In this document: piece after piece, positions 26,870 to 37,216 of the stretch
Numbering within the stretch: position 1 is the first letter of the stretch
How the letters are laid out: each line of letters begins with the position of its first letter
From: Methylobacter sp.
Lineage (GTDB): Bacteria; Pseudomonadota; Gammaproteobacteria; Methylococcales; Methylomonadaceae
NCBI GenBank assembly: GCA_030684815.1
Contig: JAUXXQ010000146.1
Span: forward strand, 18,720-82,719
DNA length: 64,000 nt
Direction of reading: 5' to 3'
Program-made: the position numbers and the translations under genes
The notes under the pieces: generated by a model
Databases searched by the model: none
What the model was told of the DNA's origin: nothing
Seen by the model: the letters and a program-made list of their open reading frames with translations, nothing else

Positions 26870-27678
26870 TGATACACAGCACTATTATTCCGGTCACAGT
26901 AATTATTCCCTGCTTCCGCTGTGCAGCAACAATAGAGCGTGCGGTTCAGTCTATTGTTGAGCAGACACAACGGCCTACAGAAGTTATTTTGGTTGATGAT
27001 GCCAGTGGCGATAACACGTTGCCTGTTTTACAACAATTGGAATCCCAGTATAAAGGTTGGATAAAAATTATCGTGCTCGGCGAGAATTGCGGTGCTTCTC
27101 GTGCGCGCAATGCCGGATGGGATGCGGCAACTCAACCTTATATTGCATTCTTGGATGCCGATGACAGTTGGCATCCTGCTAAATTGGCTATCCAATATCA
27201 GGTCATGTTAAATAACCCCTCAATTGTTGCTTCTGGACACCGATGCTTATGGCTTTGTAATCAACAGTTATTGCCTGATATTCCTGATCTAATAAATTTA
27301 AGTCCCGTTAATCCACTCGCTTTGCTTTTTAAAAATCGGTTTGGCGCACCTACGTCGATGTTAAAGCGAGAGTTAGCTTTTCGATTTGTCGATAATAAGC
27401 GTTATTCGGAAGATTGCTATTTATGGCAACAAATTGCTTTTTCCGGTTTTTTACTGGTATTTATCGATAGCTCATTGACCTACACTCATAAACCACTCTA
27501 CGGGGCAAGTGGACTCAGCGCACAATTATGGGCAATGGAAAAAGGCGAGCTGGATAATTTTTTTAGCTTATATCAGGACAAAAAAATAAATTACGGGCTG
27601 TTTTTACTCGCCAGTGCTTTTTCCTTACTTAAATACTGCAAGCGCGTCATTACGACAAAAATGCGTAGGGTTGGTTAA
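26869..27678 (+). CDS. family 2 glycosyltransferase
   Basis: A 269-residue GT-A glycosyltransferase: VTVIIPCFRCAATIERAVQS, ILVDDASGDNT, GASRARNAGWDAA and FLDADDSWHP are all present. Probably another O-unit transferase. Start at 26869 is fixed by the TGATG junction with the previous gene; an upstream frame from 26821 lies inside that gene. Its stop overlaps the convergent ackA gene by 4 bp (27675-27678), so there is no room for a terminator between them. Confidence 0.85.
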   Translation: MIHSTIIPVTVIIPCFRCAATIERAVQSIVEQTQRPTEVILVDDASGDNTLPVLQQLESQYKGWIKIIVLGENCGASRARNAGWDAATQPYIAFLDADDSWHPAKLAIQYQVMLNNPSIVASGHRCLWLCNQQLLPDIPDLINLSPVNPLALLFKNRFGAPTSMLKRELAFRFVDNKRYSEDCYLWQQIAFSGFLLVFIDSSLTYTHKPLYGASGLSAQLWAMEKGELDNFFSLYQDKKINYGLFLLASAFSLLKYCKRVITTKMRRVG

Positions 27679-28727
27679 TCACCACCCAAACAAAGATCAC
27701 GTATCATCACTTCTTCATCAGCCGGGATAACCAGCACGGGTTTGTGACCGGGTCGGCCAATGACAGCCATGCCCGACTTGTTGGCAGCCTGATCCAAAAC
27801 AAAGCCTAAAAAATCCAGCGGCGCGCAGATTTTTTCGCGCACTTCGGCGGAATGCTCACCAATACCGCCGGTAAACACCAGCGCATCGATGCCGCCCGCT
27901 TTAGCGGCAAAACCGCCGATTGCCGCCCTCACTTGCCGGCAAAAATAATCGACAGCGAAGGCGGCGTTGTCGCTCACGCTGGCGGTGAGTTCATTCATTT
28001 CCGAACTTTCACCGGCCGACAAGGCCAACAAGCCCATTTGGTGGAACACCACTTTGCTCAATTGCTCAGGCGTGTAGCGTTTGGCCAATTCCAACATCAC
28101 GCCGGGGTCAAGGTCGCCGCTTCGGGTGCCCATAGGGATGCCGCCTGCCGGGGTGTAACCCATGCTGGTATCCACCGATTTCAGGTTCTCCAGCAAACAC
28201 AGGCTGGCGCCGCTGCCCAAATGGGCGACGACAACTTTTTGATACGCCGCTTCGCCCAAAACGCTTTCAAGCCTGCTTGCGATATAGGCGTAATTGAGGC
28301 CATGGAAACCGAAACGGCGCAAACCCAATGCGTTCGGAATCGGCAGGCGTTTGGCCAATTCCGGCAAGGTGGCATGAAACGCGGTGTCGAAACAGACGAT
28401 TTGCGGCGCATCGAAGCGTTGCAGGCACAAATCCAGCCCCAGCAAATTACCCGGCAAATGCAACGGCGCCAGATGAATCAGAGCCTCCAGCCGGGCACGC
28501 TCGACTGTATCAACCCGCCTTGCCGGTTCGGTTATGTCGCCGCCATGCACAAAACGATGCCCGACCAGCGTCGGCAATTCGCCCGCCAAATCGTGCAGCA
28601 GCTGGTCGAAAGCCTGCTGTTGATCGCGCACATGCTCATAACGAAAATTGCGCCGCGCACCGTCAGCGCCAAACAGGCTCGCTTTTAACGACGACGAGCC
28701 ACTATTGATGGTTAAAACCGAGTGCAT
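27675..28727 (-). CDS. ackA: acetate kinase
   Basis: A 350-residue acetate/propionate-type kinase that converts acetyl phosphate and ADP to acetate and ATP. Motifs include TINSGSSSLKASLF at the N terminus, GHRFVHGG, FDTAFHATLP, HLGSGASLCLLENLKSVDTS and the FTGGIGEHSAEVRE near the C terminus. It is shorter than the usual ~400 residues but all core motifs are present. ATG 28727 forms a TGATG junction with the xfp stop, so the two are coupled: phosphoketolase makes acetyl phosphate and AckA recovers ATP from it. Confidence 0.95.
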   Translation of the reverse strand: MHSVLTINSGSSSLKASLFGADGARRNFRYEHVRDQQQAFDQLLHDLAGELPTLVGHRFVHGGDITEPARRVDTVERARLEALIHLAPLHLPGNLLGLDLCLQRFDAPQIVCFDTAFHATLPELAKRLPIPNALGLRRFGFHGLNYAYIASRLESVLGEAAYQKVVVAHLGSGASLCLLENLKSVDTSMGYTPAGGIPMGTRSGDLDPGVMLELAKRYTPEQLSKVVFHQMGLLALSAGESSEMNELTASVSDNAAFAVDYFCRQVRAAIGGFAAKAGGIDALVFTGGIGEHSAEVREKICAPLDFLGFVLDQAANKSGMAVIGRPGHKPVLVIPADEEVMIRDLCLGGD

Positions 28728-31087
28728 CAATACGGCCACACCCAATTATCAACTTCTGGCAAATCGGTGCCATGTTCGTAAGCATAATTGCGGCATTCGA
28801 TCTGCATATCGCGCATTTTTTCTTTGACGTGCGCACCGGCTACGCGCAATGACGGAATCCGGTTAATCGCGTCAATCACCAAACTGAAACGGTCGATTTC
28901 GTTTTGAATGGCCAATTCCAGCGGCGTGTTGATGCTGCCTTTTTCTTTATAACCGCGCACATGCATATTGTTGTGGTTGTTGCGGCGATAGGCCAAGCGG
29001 TGAATCAGCCAAGGATAACCATGGAAGTTGAACAATATCGGTTTGTCCAGCGTGAACAGGCTGTCGAAATCCTTATCCGACAAGCCGTGCGGATGTTCCG
29101 CTTCGGGCGCCAATTTGTACAAATCCACCACATTGATAAAGCGTACTTTAAGTTCAGGGAAATTTTCGCGCAGTAACACCACAGCGGCCAGCGCTTCTTT
29201 AGTCGGAATATCGCCGGCACTGGCGATGACCAAATCCGGCTCGAAACCTTGGTCATTACAAGCCCAGTCCCAAATACCGATGCCCTTGGTGCAATGTTTA
29301 ATCGCCGCATCCATGTCCAAAAATTGCAGATGCTTTTGTTTGTCGCAAACGATGACATTAATGTAATCGGTGCTTTTTAAACAATGATCGGCGACCGACA
29401 ACAGGCAGTTCACATCGGGCGGCAAATAAATGCGCGTGACTTCCGGGCTTTTATTGACCACCACGTCCAAAAAGCCGGGGTCTTGATGGGTAAAGCCGTT
29501 ATGGTCTTGACGCCAAACGGTCGAGGTAATCAGCAGATTCAACGAGGACACCGGCGCGCGCCATGCGACGTCTTTGGACATCGCCAGCCATTTGGCGTGT
29601 TGATTGAACATCGAATCGATCACATGGACGAAGGCTTCGTAGGTGGAGAAAAAGCCGTGGCGACCGGTCAGCAAATAGCCTTCCAGCCAGCCTTCGAGCG
29701 TATGCTCAGACAGCATTTCCATGACCCGCCCGTCCGCAGACAGTTCGCCGCCGCCGGCATCTTCCGGCAAATAGTCGGCCAGCCAGGTTTTTTTGCTGAC
29801 TTCATAAACGTCATCGAGCTTGTTCGAGCTGTTTTCATCAGGGCCGAACACGCGGAAATTGTGCATATTCAGACGCATAATGTCGCGCAGGAACTTGCCC
29901 AAAGGCCGCGTATTTTCAGCGACTGTGGTTCCGGGCTTGCTCACTTCAGCAGCGTATTCGCGGCAATCCGGCATGTGCAGGGCTTTACGCAACAAGCCGC
30001 CATTAGCATGAGGATTGGCGCTCATGCGCCGTGTGCCTTTGGGCGCCAATGCTTTGAGTTCAGGCAACAAAACGCCATTCTGATCAAACAATTCTTCTGG
30101 TTTGTAGCTGCGTAGCCAGTCTTCCAGCTGCTTAAAATGTGCCGGTGTATCGCGCACATTACTCAGCGGCACTTGATGGGCGCGCCAAAAACCTTCGACC
30201 TTTTTGCCGTCCACTTCTTTCGGCCCCGTCCAGCCTTTAGGCGAGCGCAACACAATCATCGGCCAACGCGGACGAACCGGTTTGCCGCTACTGCGCGCTT
30301 CCTGCTGTATGCGGCGAATTTCCAACACGCATTGTTCGGTCACGTCGGCCATAGCTTGGTGCATGGTATCGGGATCGCTGCCTTCAACGAAATAAGGCGT
30401 CCAGCCGTAGCCTTTGAACAGGTTTTCCAGCTCTTCATGCGAAATGCGCGACAAAATAGTCGGGTTGTTAATCTTGTAGCCGTTCAGATGCAAAATCGGC
30501 AATACCGCACCATCGCGGATAGGATTCAGGAACTTGTTGGAATGCCAAGACGTCGCCAGCGGCGCGGTTTCAGCTTCGCCATCGCCGACCATCACCGCGA
30601 CAATTAAATCGGGATTATCGTAAGCCGCACCGAACGCGTGGCTTACGCTGTAGCCCAATTCGCCGCCTTCATGGATTGAACCCGGCGTTTCCGGTGTGCA
30701 ATGGCTACCGATGCCGCCGGGAAAGGAAAACTCTTTGAAGAACTGGCGCAGTCCGTGTTCGTCTTCGCTTTTGTTCGGGTAAATTTCGCTGTAAGCGCCT
30801 TCCAAATAGACAGGGCCGAGCACACCGGGTGCGCCGTGACCAGGGCCTGCGAGAAAGATGGCGTCCAAATCGTACTTATTAATTAGCCGGTTAAGATGGA
30901 TATAAGCAAAAGAAAGGCCGGGGCTAGAACCCCAATGGCCGAGCAAACGGTTCTTCACATGCTCCAGTTTCAGCGGTTCGCGCAGCAGCGGATTATCGCG
31001 CAGATAAATCATGCCTGCCGCGAGGTAGTTGCAGGCGCGCCAATAGGCGTTAATGTTGTTAATTTCTTCTTGGGATAGCGTATTCAT
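28727..31087 (-). CDS. xfp: xylulose-5-phosphate/fructose-6-phosphate phosphoketolase
   Basis: A 786-residue thiamine-diphosphate enzyme of normal family length. It splits xylulose-5-phosphate or fructose-6-phosphate with phosphate to give acetyl phosphate plus a triose or tetrose phosphate. The N terminus has [27 protein letters not shown], the TPP-binding [12 protein letters not shown] and [12 protein letters not shown] are visible. With ackA it gives a pathway from ribulose-monophosphate-cycle sugars to acetate and ATP, known in type I methanotrophs. The ATG is preceded by only a weak Shine-Dalgarno. Confidence 0.97.
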   Translation of the reverse strand: MNTLSQEEINNINAYWRACNYLAAGMIYLRDNPLLREPLKLEHVKNRLLGHWGSSPGLSFAYIHLNRLINKYDLDAIFLAGPGHGAPGVLGPVYLEGAYSEIYPNKSEDEHGLRQFFKEFSFPGGIGSHCTPETPGSIHEGGELGYSVSHAFGAAYDNPDLIVAVMVGDGEAETAPLATSWHSNKFLNPIRDGAVLPILHLNGYKINNPTILSRISHEELENLFKGYGWTPYFVEGSDPDTMHQAMADVTEQCVLEIRRIQQEARSSGKPVRPRWPMIVLRSPKGWTGPKEVDGKKVEGFWRAHQVPLSNVRDTPAHFKQLEDWLRSYKPEELFDQNGVLLPELKALAPKGTRRMSANPHANGGLLRKALHMPDCREYAAEVSKPGTTVAENTRPLGKFLRDIMRLNMHNFRVFGPDENSSNKLDDVYEVSKKTWLADYLPEDAGGGELSADGRVMEMLSEHTLEGWLEGYLLTGRHGFFSTYEAFVHVIDSMFNQHAKWLAMSKDVAWRAPVSSLNLLITSTVWRQDHNGFTHQDPGFLDVVVNKSPEVTRIYLPPDVNCLLSVADHCLKSTDYINVIVCDKQKHLQFLDMDAAIKHCTKGIGIWDWACNDQGFEPDLVIASAGDIPTKEALAAVVLLRENFPELKVRFINVVDLYKLAPEAEHPHGLSDKDFDSLFTLDKPILFNFHGYPWLIHRLAYRRNNHNNMHVRGYKEKGSINTPLELAIQNEIDRFSLVIDAINRIPSLRVAGAHVKEKMRDMQIECRNYAYEHGTDLPEVDNWVWPY

Positions 31088-31144
31088 AAAGTTATAAATT
31101 TAAGGTTAAGTTGTTTGAAAGGGTTAACTTCCACGATTAAAGCA

Positions 31145-32680
31145 TCACATAATCTGCAATGCCTTCAAAATAGGCAACTGTTTTTCCGCAAAGGTATGAG
31201 CCTGTGCCGTTAATTCGGCAATATTCTCTTCTGCCGATTCCAGTGTCCTGCCTTCTTTGATAAGACGCTGGCCTTGAGCACTAATGATCTGCCAAACAGC
31301 TTGAGCCTGTTCGGTTGGCTGCTTTTTGCCTTCGTTAAGGGCCAACAGGAAGAGCTGGTCGAATCGGCCTACTGTAACGCCGCCTCCAGTCACTGGACTG
31401 GCCAAATAACTGATGTCATTACTCCCCCGGGCTTTCTGCATCAAGGTTTGGTTGAGTTTGTCAGTCTGGGCTTTTACTTTTGCTATCACCTTGCCGTCCT
31501 GTACTCCAGCCAAATGCCCTGCTCCGGTAAGCACCACGACGGCTTGCACCACTTGAGCCAGGGTGATGCCCTTATCTTTGACAGCCTGTTCGACCTGGGC
31601 AATAGTCTTCGGCTGGTGATCTGCTAACAGGTCGAGGATCGGGTTATAGACCGTATCAGTCAGCGTCGCTTCCCCCAAGCTGCCGGTAACTTTAAAACTG
31701 ACATCAGGCCGATGGGTGATCAACAGATATTTCTGTTTACGCAGGGCTTCGGCCTGCTCGATTGTGTTGAGCCGCCGCGCGCCCTTCACCCAGTAATCAC
31801 GGCGAAATTGCTGGTTAACCATGAAGTCGCGCACCGATTGTTTGAACATCGGATCGGGAATTTCGTTAAGAAAATTCTGCTGTTCTGCCGTCAGATTGAC
31901 CGCATCAAGGTGGTCAAGGTAATGGGCTGAGCATGCATAGTCCAGTTTCGCAGGCTCAAGACACTCGGCCATGGTGGCGAAGTGCATCGGATGCCAGTCG
32001 CGGTTGAAATACTCATGGGCGAGGTAGTGGCTATTTTGCCCCTTGATCTTCTGAATGCGTTCGGCAACTTGGGGATTGGCACGAGCAAACAGCGGATTGG
32101 TGGCAATGAGTTTCTCGGCGAAATCAAGGGCACCATCAATACGGCTGATAATACCGCGCCCTTCCGCACCCAATACCTCCGCGTGCTCAGTCATGAGATG
32201 CCGCATCGGGGCAAACGAAGCCCATCCCGGCAGCGTGTTGTAGCTGATGTAAAGCACACCGCCGACCTTAAGTTTCTTCTTGATGAAGTCAACAATGACG
32301 GCACGGTTATCATCACTAATCCAACTCCAAATGCCATGAATGCCGATATAATCGAAGTCGGGCAGATCAGGCCGACTGGCAAAGTCGGCAAAGGCGTCAT
32401 CGTAAAGCTTGGCACCTGACCCGGAAACGGTAGCGAGTTCCTGAGCAAAGCCCGCCTGACTGGGATTGAAATCGGTACCGTGCCACTGGACAAAAGAAGC
32501 TGCGGCATGAAGATTGGCAGATAGGCCTTGGCCGAAACCAAGCTCACAGGCAGACCCTATCTCGGGTGAAACAAGGCCACTGTTCAAAAAAGCAAGCTTA
32601 ACCCTTAATGGATTAAGCTCGGTGTAATAACCGTAGGTGTAGTCGATATCGGCCACATAACCGGATGTCCAATCGCTCAT
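31145..32680 (-). CDS. SAM-dependent methyltransferase with regulatory domain
   Basis: A 511-residue class I methyltransferase joined to a methyltransferase regulatory domain. The SAM site is visible as ACELGFGQGLSANLHAA near residue 43, followed by WHGTDFNPSQ and GIHGIWSWI; VGGVLYISYNTLPGW follows. The C-terminal half (residues about 200-500) is helical. Relatives act on surface polysaccharide or unknown targets; the substrate is not known here. GGAGA precedes the ATG. It is separated from xfp by 57 bp and may be cotranscribed with it. Confidence 0.85.
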   Translation of the reverse strand: MSDWTSGYVADIDYTYGYYTELNPLRVKLAFLNSGLVSPEIGSACELGFGQGLSANLHAAASFVQWHGTDFNPSQAGFAQELATVSGSGAKLYDDAFADFASRPDLPDFDYIGIHGIWSWISDDNRAVIVDFIKKKLKVGGVLYISYNTLPGWASFAPMRHLMTEHAEVLGAEGRGIISRIDGALDFAEKLIATNPLFARANPQVAERIQKIKGQNSHYLAHEYFNRDWHPMHFATMAECLEPAKLDYACSAHYLDHLDAVNLTAEQQNFLNEIPDPMFKQSVRDFMVNQQFRRDYWVKGARRLNTIEQAEALRKQKYLLITHRPDVSFKVTGSLGEATLTDTVYNPILDLLADHQPKTIAQVEQAVKDKGITLAQVVQAVVVLTGAGHLAGVQDGKVIAKVKAQTDKLNQTLMQKARGSNDISYLASPVTGGGVTVGRFDQLFLLALNEGKKQPTEQAQAVWQIISAQGQRLIKEGRTLESAEENIAELTAQAHTFAEKQLPILKALQIM

Positions 32681-32798
32681 AGATTTCTCCTGTCAGCATA
32701 AAAAACCACATAGTGGGGCACTTTACATTTTCTGAAACCGCCCTCGGTTTTACCAAGAGCACTTTATTTTTGGCCAATCTCACCGTTCAAGTTTTTAA

Positions 32799-32836
32799 TT
32801 TTCTCGTTTACACGTGATTATCTGGAAACGAGAAAA
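32799..32836. repeat. 11-bp inverted repeat upstream of the methyltransferase
   Basis: TTTTCTCGTTT (32799-32809) and AAACGAGAAAA (32826-32836) are exact complements around 16 nt. It lies about 120 bp before the methyltransferase start codon and could be an operator or a hairpin. Otherwise 32681-32958 holds only a degenerate CACGAAG-type repeat near 32903. Confidence 0.5.
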
Positions 32837-33071
32837 CTTCCGGCATTAAAGCGTCACATTGTGACACCGATATGACAACTGGCCGATGGCGTTTGACTAA
32901 CCACGAAGGACACTTCGCCTGCTTCGGAGGTGAATCAGCCACCCATTATTAATGGATTGTAACTACTCAGGGATTGTTAAAAATGACTAAATAGAACACG
33001 GATGCCAAAAGTAGGCGACACGGGTTAAACGGATAGTCACTGATTAAAAGCACAGCACAGTCAAAAAAATC

Positions 33072-33206
33072 GGCTTCCCATTTAAAGCGGGACAAGCATG
33101 CCGAAGTAGACCTTCCAGGTTTTACGACTGCCATGGATGGCGGAAGTGCTGGAGCCGTCTCGGGAGCGGCTCCAGTAAAAACCTGGAAGGTCTGTCCCGC
33201 GTAGCC
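33072..33206 (-). mobile_element. P-family miniature element, copy C (one insert)
   Basis: Inverted relative to copies A, B and G. It runs from GGCTTCCCATTTAAAG to CCCGCGTAGCC, with one 51-bp-type insert in the palindrome loop (one or two bases differ: CGTCTCGGGAG). Its left flank ends AAAAAATC (33064-33071) and its right flank begins AAAAAATC (33207-33214), an exact 8-bp duplication. The uninterrupted R1 copy has AAAAAATC once at the matching place, so the insertion site is documented inside this window. Confidence 0.88.
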
Positions 33207-33249
33207 AAAAAATCTGTGTAAATCTGTCCCATCGGTGCTATCCGTGTTC

Positions 33250-33354
33250 TATACTTTGAACGGTTAAGTTTTCGGCTTATGTTGGGCGAAAAAACTGCCG
33301 AACGACAGACCTTCCAGGTTTTAAAAACCTGGAAGGTCTAGCTCGCAACGTTTT
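33250..33354 (+). repeat. 105-bp repeat containing the P-type palindrome
   Basis: Starts TATACTTTGAACGGTTAAG and ends CTCGCAACGTTTT, with the 33-bp inner palindrome at 33307-33339. A second copy of the same length, differing at only a few positions, is at 51942-52046. No terminal inverted repeats were recognised. Confidence 0.85.
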
Positions 33355-33523
33355 GAAAGATAAAGCTTTCAGTTTTTTAGCGCGGAATAGCTGCTGCTGA
33401 TTGCAAAAACCGAAAACCTGGACGCGTTTAAAATATATTTCTATTTTCGCTGAATAGTTACCATGACATGATCATTAAGGGATGTTATTTCCCTAAGTAT
33501 CTCAAGCCTATGCAGTTACCGCC

Positions 33524-36500
33524 CTATTGCTTTTCCAATAGATAATCCAACCAAAGGTTAGACAATTTTTCCTGCACGGTGTTTTGCCGCAACCTTGCGT
33601 TCAAATGCGGGAAATCGACCTTATCCAAATCCTGATCCTGGTTGTAGCAAGAGTACACGAACACTTCTTTGCCGGTCTCGGCATCGATATGTTTGCACAA
33701 GCACTGGGCGCAAATGCCTTTCATCATGCACTGCATCGGCGAGTTGATTGAGCCGATGGCGTGGTGGGCTTTGTTCAGATAAGGCTTCAATACATCGAAA
33801 CGCGCGCTTTTTACCGCCGCCATCATACGGTCGGAGCCGATCACAATTAAGTGGTCGACATCGGCCAGTGAAATGGGCTGTTCACCTAATTCGCCCTTTG
33901 CGTAAGCCAGCATACACTCCAAAATATTGCCGACGAAGGTCTTGTCCTGCGGGCGGGTCGGGGTAATGGCAGTGACGCCTTCACCCTTGTCAACCGACCA
34001 AATGATAAGGTCGGCGGCGGCCTCAACGTCCTCAACCTTGAAGCGGTCTTGCGCGTATTTGTAACCGGCAAAATAAATAACCTTGTTGCCCGCAGCCCGT
34101 AACGCTTTGCCGATAGAGAATAACACCGCATTACCCAAACCGCCGCCGAGCAACAAGACGGTTTCACCGCTTGGGATTTCGGTCGGTGTGCCGGTCACGC
34201 CCATCAACACCAGCGGATCGCCGACTTTCCAGGTGGCGCACAGCCGCGAGGACGAACCCATTTCCAACGCAATCAATGACACCGTGCCGTTTTCCTTATC
34301 CACTTCCGCGCCGGTCAACGCCAAGCCTTCGGCAGCAAGCACTGTGCCTTCAACGACGGGCGCAAAGGCTTCGTAGTTTTGCACGCGGTAAAATTGTCCG
34401 GGCTGGAATTTTTCCGCCGCCATCGGCGCTTTGACCACGACTTCAACAATCGTCGGTGTCAGGCGGTTAATGGCGACAATAGTCGCTTTTAACGACTCAT
34501 CCATTTGGGCGAACAAGGCTTTTAATGCGGCATCGCGTTCCGGTTGCTGGGCGGGGTTTAATCCGGCCAGTTCTTTTTCAAACAGCTTGACCACATAAGG
34601 GTAGCCGTTTTTGGCGCTGGCCATGGCCTTGACCACGTTGCCCGCGTAAACCGGGTGGTTATCGCCGTAGAAGCTGATGAATTTGCCGTCTTTTTGGTAC
34701 GAGGTCAGCGGTGCCGGTTTGCCCAGTTTGGGGAAGGCTTCGTCATGCATGGCCACCAATTCGACCGAATCGTTGTTCCATTCCGGCTGGTAGCGTTGGA
34801 AAAACCATTTGTCCATCACAAAGGTGTCGGGGTATTCACTTTGGTAAATGGTATTCGGCGAGGTACCTGCGGCGATGTATAAACTGCGCAACGGCACGGT
34901 GACATTCTGCCCCGAGTTGTTCCAGCGGCCCTCTTCCAATACCAGTTTTTCAAACTCGACCGCGTTCAAATGGCCGTATTCGTCGGCTTCTGCGCCGAGC
35001 GGGCTCATGCCTTCAGCCAGGGCGATGCCTTCTTCCAGCGCTTTAGCGATTTCTTCGTGGTTTTGGCGGTACGCAGGCGCATCAACAATGCCTTTTCGGT
35101 AAAACAGCGTGACGCCACCCCACGCCTCGACCAGTGCTTGAAAATTGGGCAACTCACCCACCGCTTCGGCGCGTTCGCGCTCGGCGACGATGGCTTTACC
35201 GTGCGCCAGGAATTCATCGAGAATGATGGTTTCTTCCTGATCGTAACGGCTGCGCACACTTGCTTCGCCAAATCGGCCAACCAGTATTTCATAGCGATGC
35301 AAGATTTTTTCGACCTGCATCGGGTAATAGGCCAGCAATTCGGTCGCAGTATCCATGGCGGTCAAGCCGCCGCCGATAACACCGGCGGGCAAGCGCACTT
35401 GCAAATTGGCCAATGAAGACGCTTTGGCCGCACCGGTCAATTGCAAGGCCATCAAAAAATCCGAGGCTTTGCGGATACCGCGCATCAGGTTGTTTTTCAG
35501 GCCGATAATGGTCGGCTGGCCTGCGCCGGAAGCAATACAGATATGGTCGAAGCCCATTTCCCACGCATCTTCAATCGTAATCGTGCCGCCGAAACGCACA
35601 CCGCCGTAAGCCCGGAACGCCGCGCGCCGTTGCAGGGTCAGGTAAATGACTTTCAGGAAGTTCTTGTCCCAACGCACAGTGATGCCGTATTCGGCCACAC
35701 CGCCGAAACCGGCCAAGATACGTTTGTCCAAATCTTCGTACAGGTCTTGGAAATTTTCAATCGGCGCGGGCAGTGTATTGTGGTCGCCGGTCAATTCCAC
35801 CGGCAGCGGCTCCAGTTTCAGGCCGTCGATACCGGCGACGCCGAAACCTTCATTGAGCAAATAATGGCTCATGGTGTAACCGGCAGGGCCAAGGCCGACC
35901 ACCAGTGCGTTTTTGCCGTTGTAAGGCAACATATACGGACGCTTGACGTTGAGCGGGTTCCAGCGGGTCAGCAGACTGTAAATTTCAAAACCGTAGGGCA
36001 TGAACAATACATCGGTCAGTACGCTGGTTTCGATTTGCGGAATATCGACCGGATCGGTTTTTTGGTAGATGCAGCCTTTCATGCACTCGTTGCAGATACG
36101 GTGGCCGGTGCCGGGGCACATCGGGTTGTCGATGATGACAATCGCCAGCGCGCCGATATTGTCGCCGTTACGTTTGACCAAGTGCATTTCGGAGATTTTC
36201 TCGTCCAGCGGACAGCCGATGGTGATCACGCCCAACGGGTCGACCTTAAACGTTTCGGTTTTCTTGTTGCGCATACCTTTGGAACAGGAATCGGTGTCGC
36301 GCTCGTGACAGTAGATGCAGTGGTTGACTTCGGACAACACTTGGCGTCCGTTGTAACGCGGATCGGTCAGCTTAAAACCGTCCCGACGGCGGCGGTGTTC
36401 CTGCCCGCCCATCCAGGCCTTAAATTCGCCTCTATCAATCAGTTCATGCTCAACCAAATGGTCGAAATCGCGTTTTTGCGGAAGCTTGAAGCTCGGCCAG

Positions 36501-37216
36501 TTGGCAACCACATCGTTATCCTGTTGGGCAACAAAGCTCCAGCGCAGCACCACGTCCATCAGGCCGTTGGTAAATTCGGCAGGGTCTTGCAGGCTGATGA
36601 GGTCGGCAAATTCGCTTGCCGCTTCTGCGTGTGCGGTAAGTTTGGCGCGCAAAGTTTCGACGACCAAATCGGCATTTTCGTAAGCGCTGTCTTTGCCTTT
36701 GGCAACCAGCTTGTAATGGCTATACAGCAAGCCGATAGCCGCGCCGACCCGTGCCACACGGTGTTCGGCGTCATCGTCCTGATTGGCTTCGGGAAAGCCT
36801 GCAGCAATCAATAAATCAAAGCGGTTCAGAATTGCGGGAATAGCCCAATCGCTGGCATCCTGACCTTTAAAAAAGAACGCCAGCTTGTCGACTACTTCAT
36901 TTTTATAAGTGAAAATGCTGTCGATTTCGTCCTTGATTTTTGCGCCCTGCGCCTGATGCTGCTCGGAAACATTGAAAATCTGGGCGACAAACTGCCCGAC
37001 ATAAGGCCCCATACGCACCAGCAAATCGGAAATGGTTTCAGGCGACAAACCATCACCCTGATTTTCGCGGTAAGCCTTAAATTCACTATGCAATTGCGCA
37101 TCATGGCGTTCAACCGACGCATCAAACACCGCCAATAAATCTTGCAGACGCGCAGAATCGTATAAATCGGCATAGTTAAAGCCGGGGATGCCTAGAGTAA
37201 GATGTTGTGGTTCCAT
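33524..37216 (-). CDS. large GltD-like FAD/NAD oxidoreductase with PyrK-like C terminus
   Basis: A 1230-residue flavoprotein matching the pattern annotated as bifunctional glutamate synthase beta subunit-like/2-polyprenylphenol hydroxylase-like. Residues about 1-290 are helical and unassigned. Cys-rich segments follow (CIYCHERDTDSCSKG near 300; CNECMKGCIYQ near 378), then the FAD site VVGLGPAGYTMSHY near 430 and a second dinucleotide site near 615 (GVIGGGLTAMDTATE). The C-terminal part resembles a dihydroorotate-dehydrogenase electron-transfer subunit, with an FAD/NAD reductase region and a final cysteine cluster CMMKGICAQCLCKH. It probably moves electrons between NAD(P)H and an iron-sulfur partner; the physiological reaction is unknown. 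No GltB-like partner is adjacent. Confidence 0.85.
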   Translation of the reverse strand: MEPQHLTLGIPGFNYADLYDSARLQDLLAVFDASVERHDAQLHSEFKAYRENQGDGLSPETISDLLVRMGPYVGQFVAQIFNVSEQHQAQGAKIKDEIDSIFTYKNEVVDKLAFFFKGQDASDWAIPAILNRFDLLIAAGFPEANQDDDAEHRVARVGAAIGLLYSHYKLVAKGKDSAYENADLVVETLRAKLTAHAEAASEFADLISLQDPAEFTNGLMDVVLRWSFVAQQDNDVVANWPSFKLPQKRDFDHLVEHELIDRGEFKAWMGGQEHRRRRDGFKLTDPRYNGRQVLSEVNHCIYCHERDTDSCSKGMRNKKTETFKVDPLGVITIGCPLDEKISEMHLVKRNGDNIGALAIVIIDNPMCPGTGHRICNECMKGCIYQKTDPVDIPQIETSVLTDVLFMPYGFEIYSLLTRWNPLNVKRPYMLPYNGKNALVVGLGPAGYTMSHYLLNEGFGVAGIDGLKLEPLPVELTGDHNTLPAPIENFQDLYEDLDKRILAGFGGVAEYGITVRWDKNFLKVIYLTLQRRAAFRAYGGVRFGGTITIEDAWEMGFDHICIASGAGQPTIIGLKNNLMRGIRKASDFLMALQLTGAAKASSLANLQVRLPAGVIGGGLTAMDTATELLAYYPMQVEKILHRYEILVGRFGEASVRSRYDQEETIILDEFLAHGKAIVAERERAEAVGELPNFQALVEAWGGVTLFYRKGIVDAPAYRQNHEEIAKALEEGIALAEGMSPLGAEADEYGHLNAVEFEKLVLEEGRWNNSGQNVTVPLRSLYIAAGTSPNTIYQSEYPDTFVMDKWFFQRYQPEWNNDSVELVAMHDEAFPKLGKPAPLTSYQKDGKFISFYGDNHPVYAGNVVKAMASAKNGYPYVVKLFEKELAGLNPAQQPERDAALKALFAQMDESLKATIVAINRLTPTIVEVVVKAPMAAEKFQPGQFYRVQNYEAFAPVVEGTVLAAEGLALTGAEVDKENGTVSLIALEMGSSSRLCATWKVGDPLVLMGVTGTPTEIPSGETVLLLGGGLGNAVLFSIGKALRAAGNKVIYFAGYKYAQDRFKVEDVEAAADLIIWSVDKGEGVTAITPTRPQDKTFVGNILECMLAYAKGELGEQPISLADVDHLIVIGSDRMMAAVKSARFDVLKPYLNKAHHAIGSINSPMQCMMKGICAQCLCKHIDAETGKEVFVYSCYNQDQDLDKVDFPHLNARLRQNTVQEKLSNLWLDYLLEKQ

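Larger units (their letters stand above)
32959..33461 (+). mobile_element. R-family miniature element, copy 2 (hosting two others)
   Basis: Starts GTAACTACTCAGGG and ends CTGAATAGTTAC; the terminal 12-mers match at 11 of 12 bases. The left body follows copy R1 (AAAATGACTAAATAGAACACGG). It is interrupted by a P element (33072-33206) and then by the 105-bp repeat at 33250-33354, after which R-type sequence is hard to follow until the right end. No target duplication is evident outside. Confidence 0.65.

Noticed and set aside
27852..28688. 278-codon plus-strand frame opposite ackA
   Set aside because: Antisense shadow; low-complexity His/Gln/Arg-rich translation, while ackA motifs on the other strand are complete.
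35441..36814. 457-codon plus-strand frame opposite the large oxidoreductase
   Set aside because: It is the antisense shadow of a strongly conserved reverse-strand gene; the translation has no recognisable domain.
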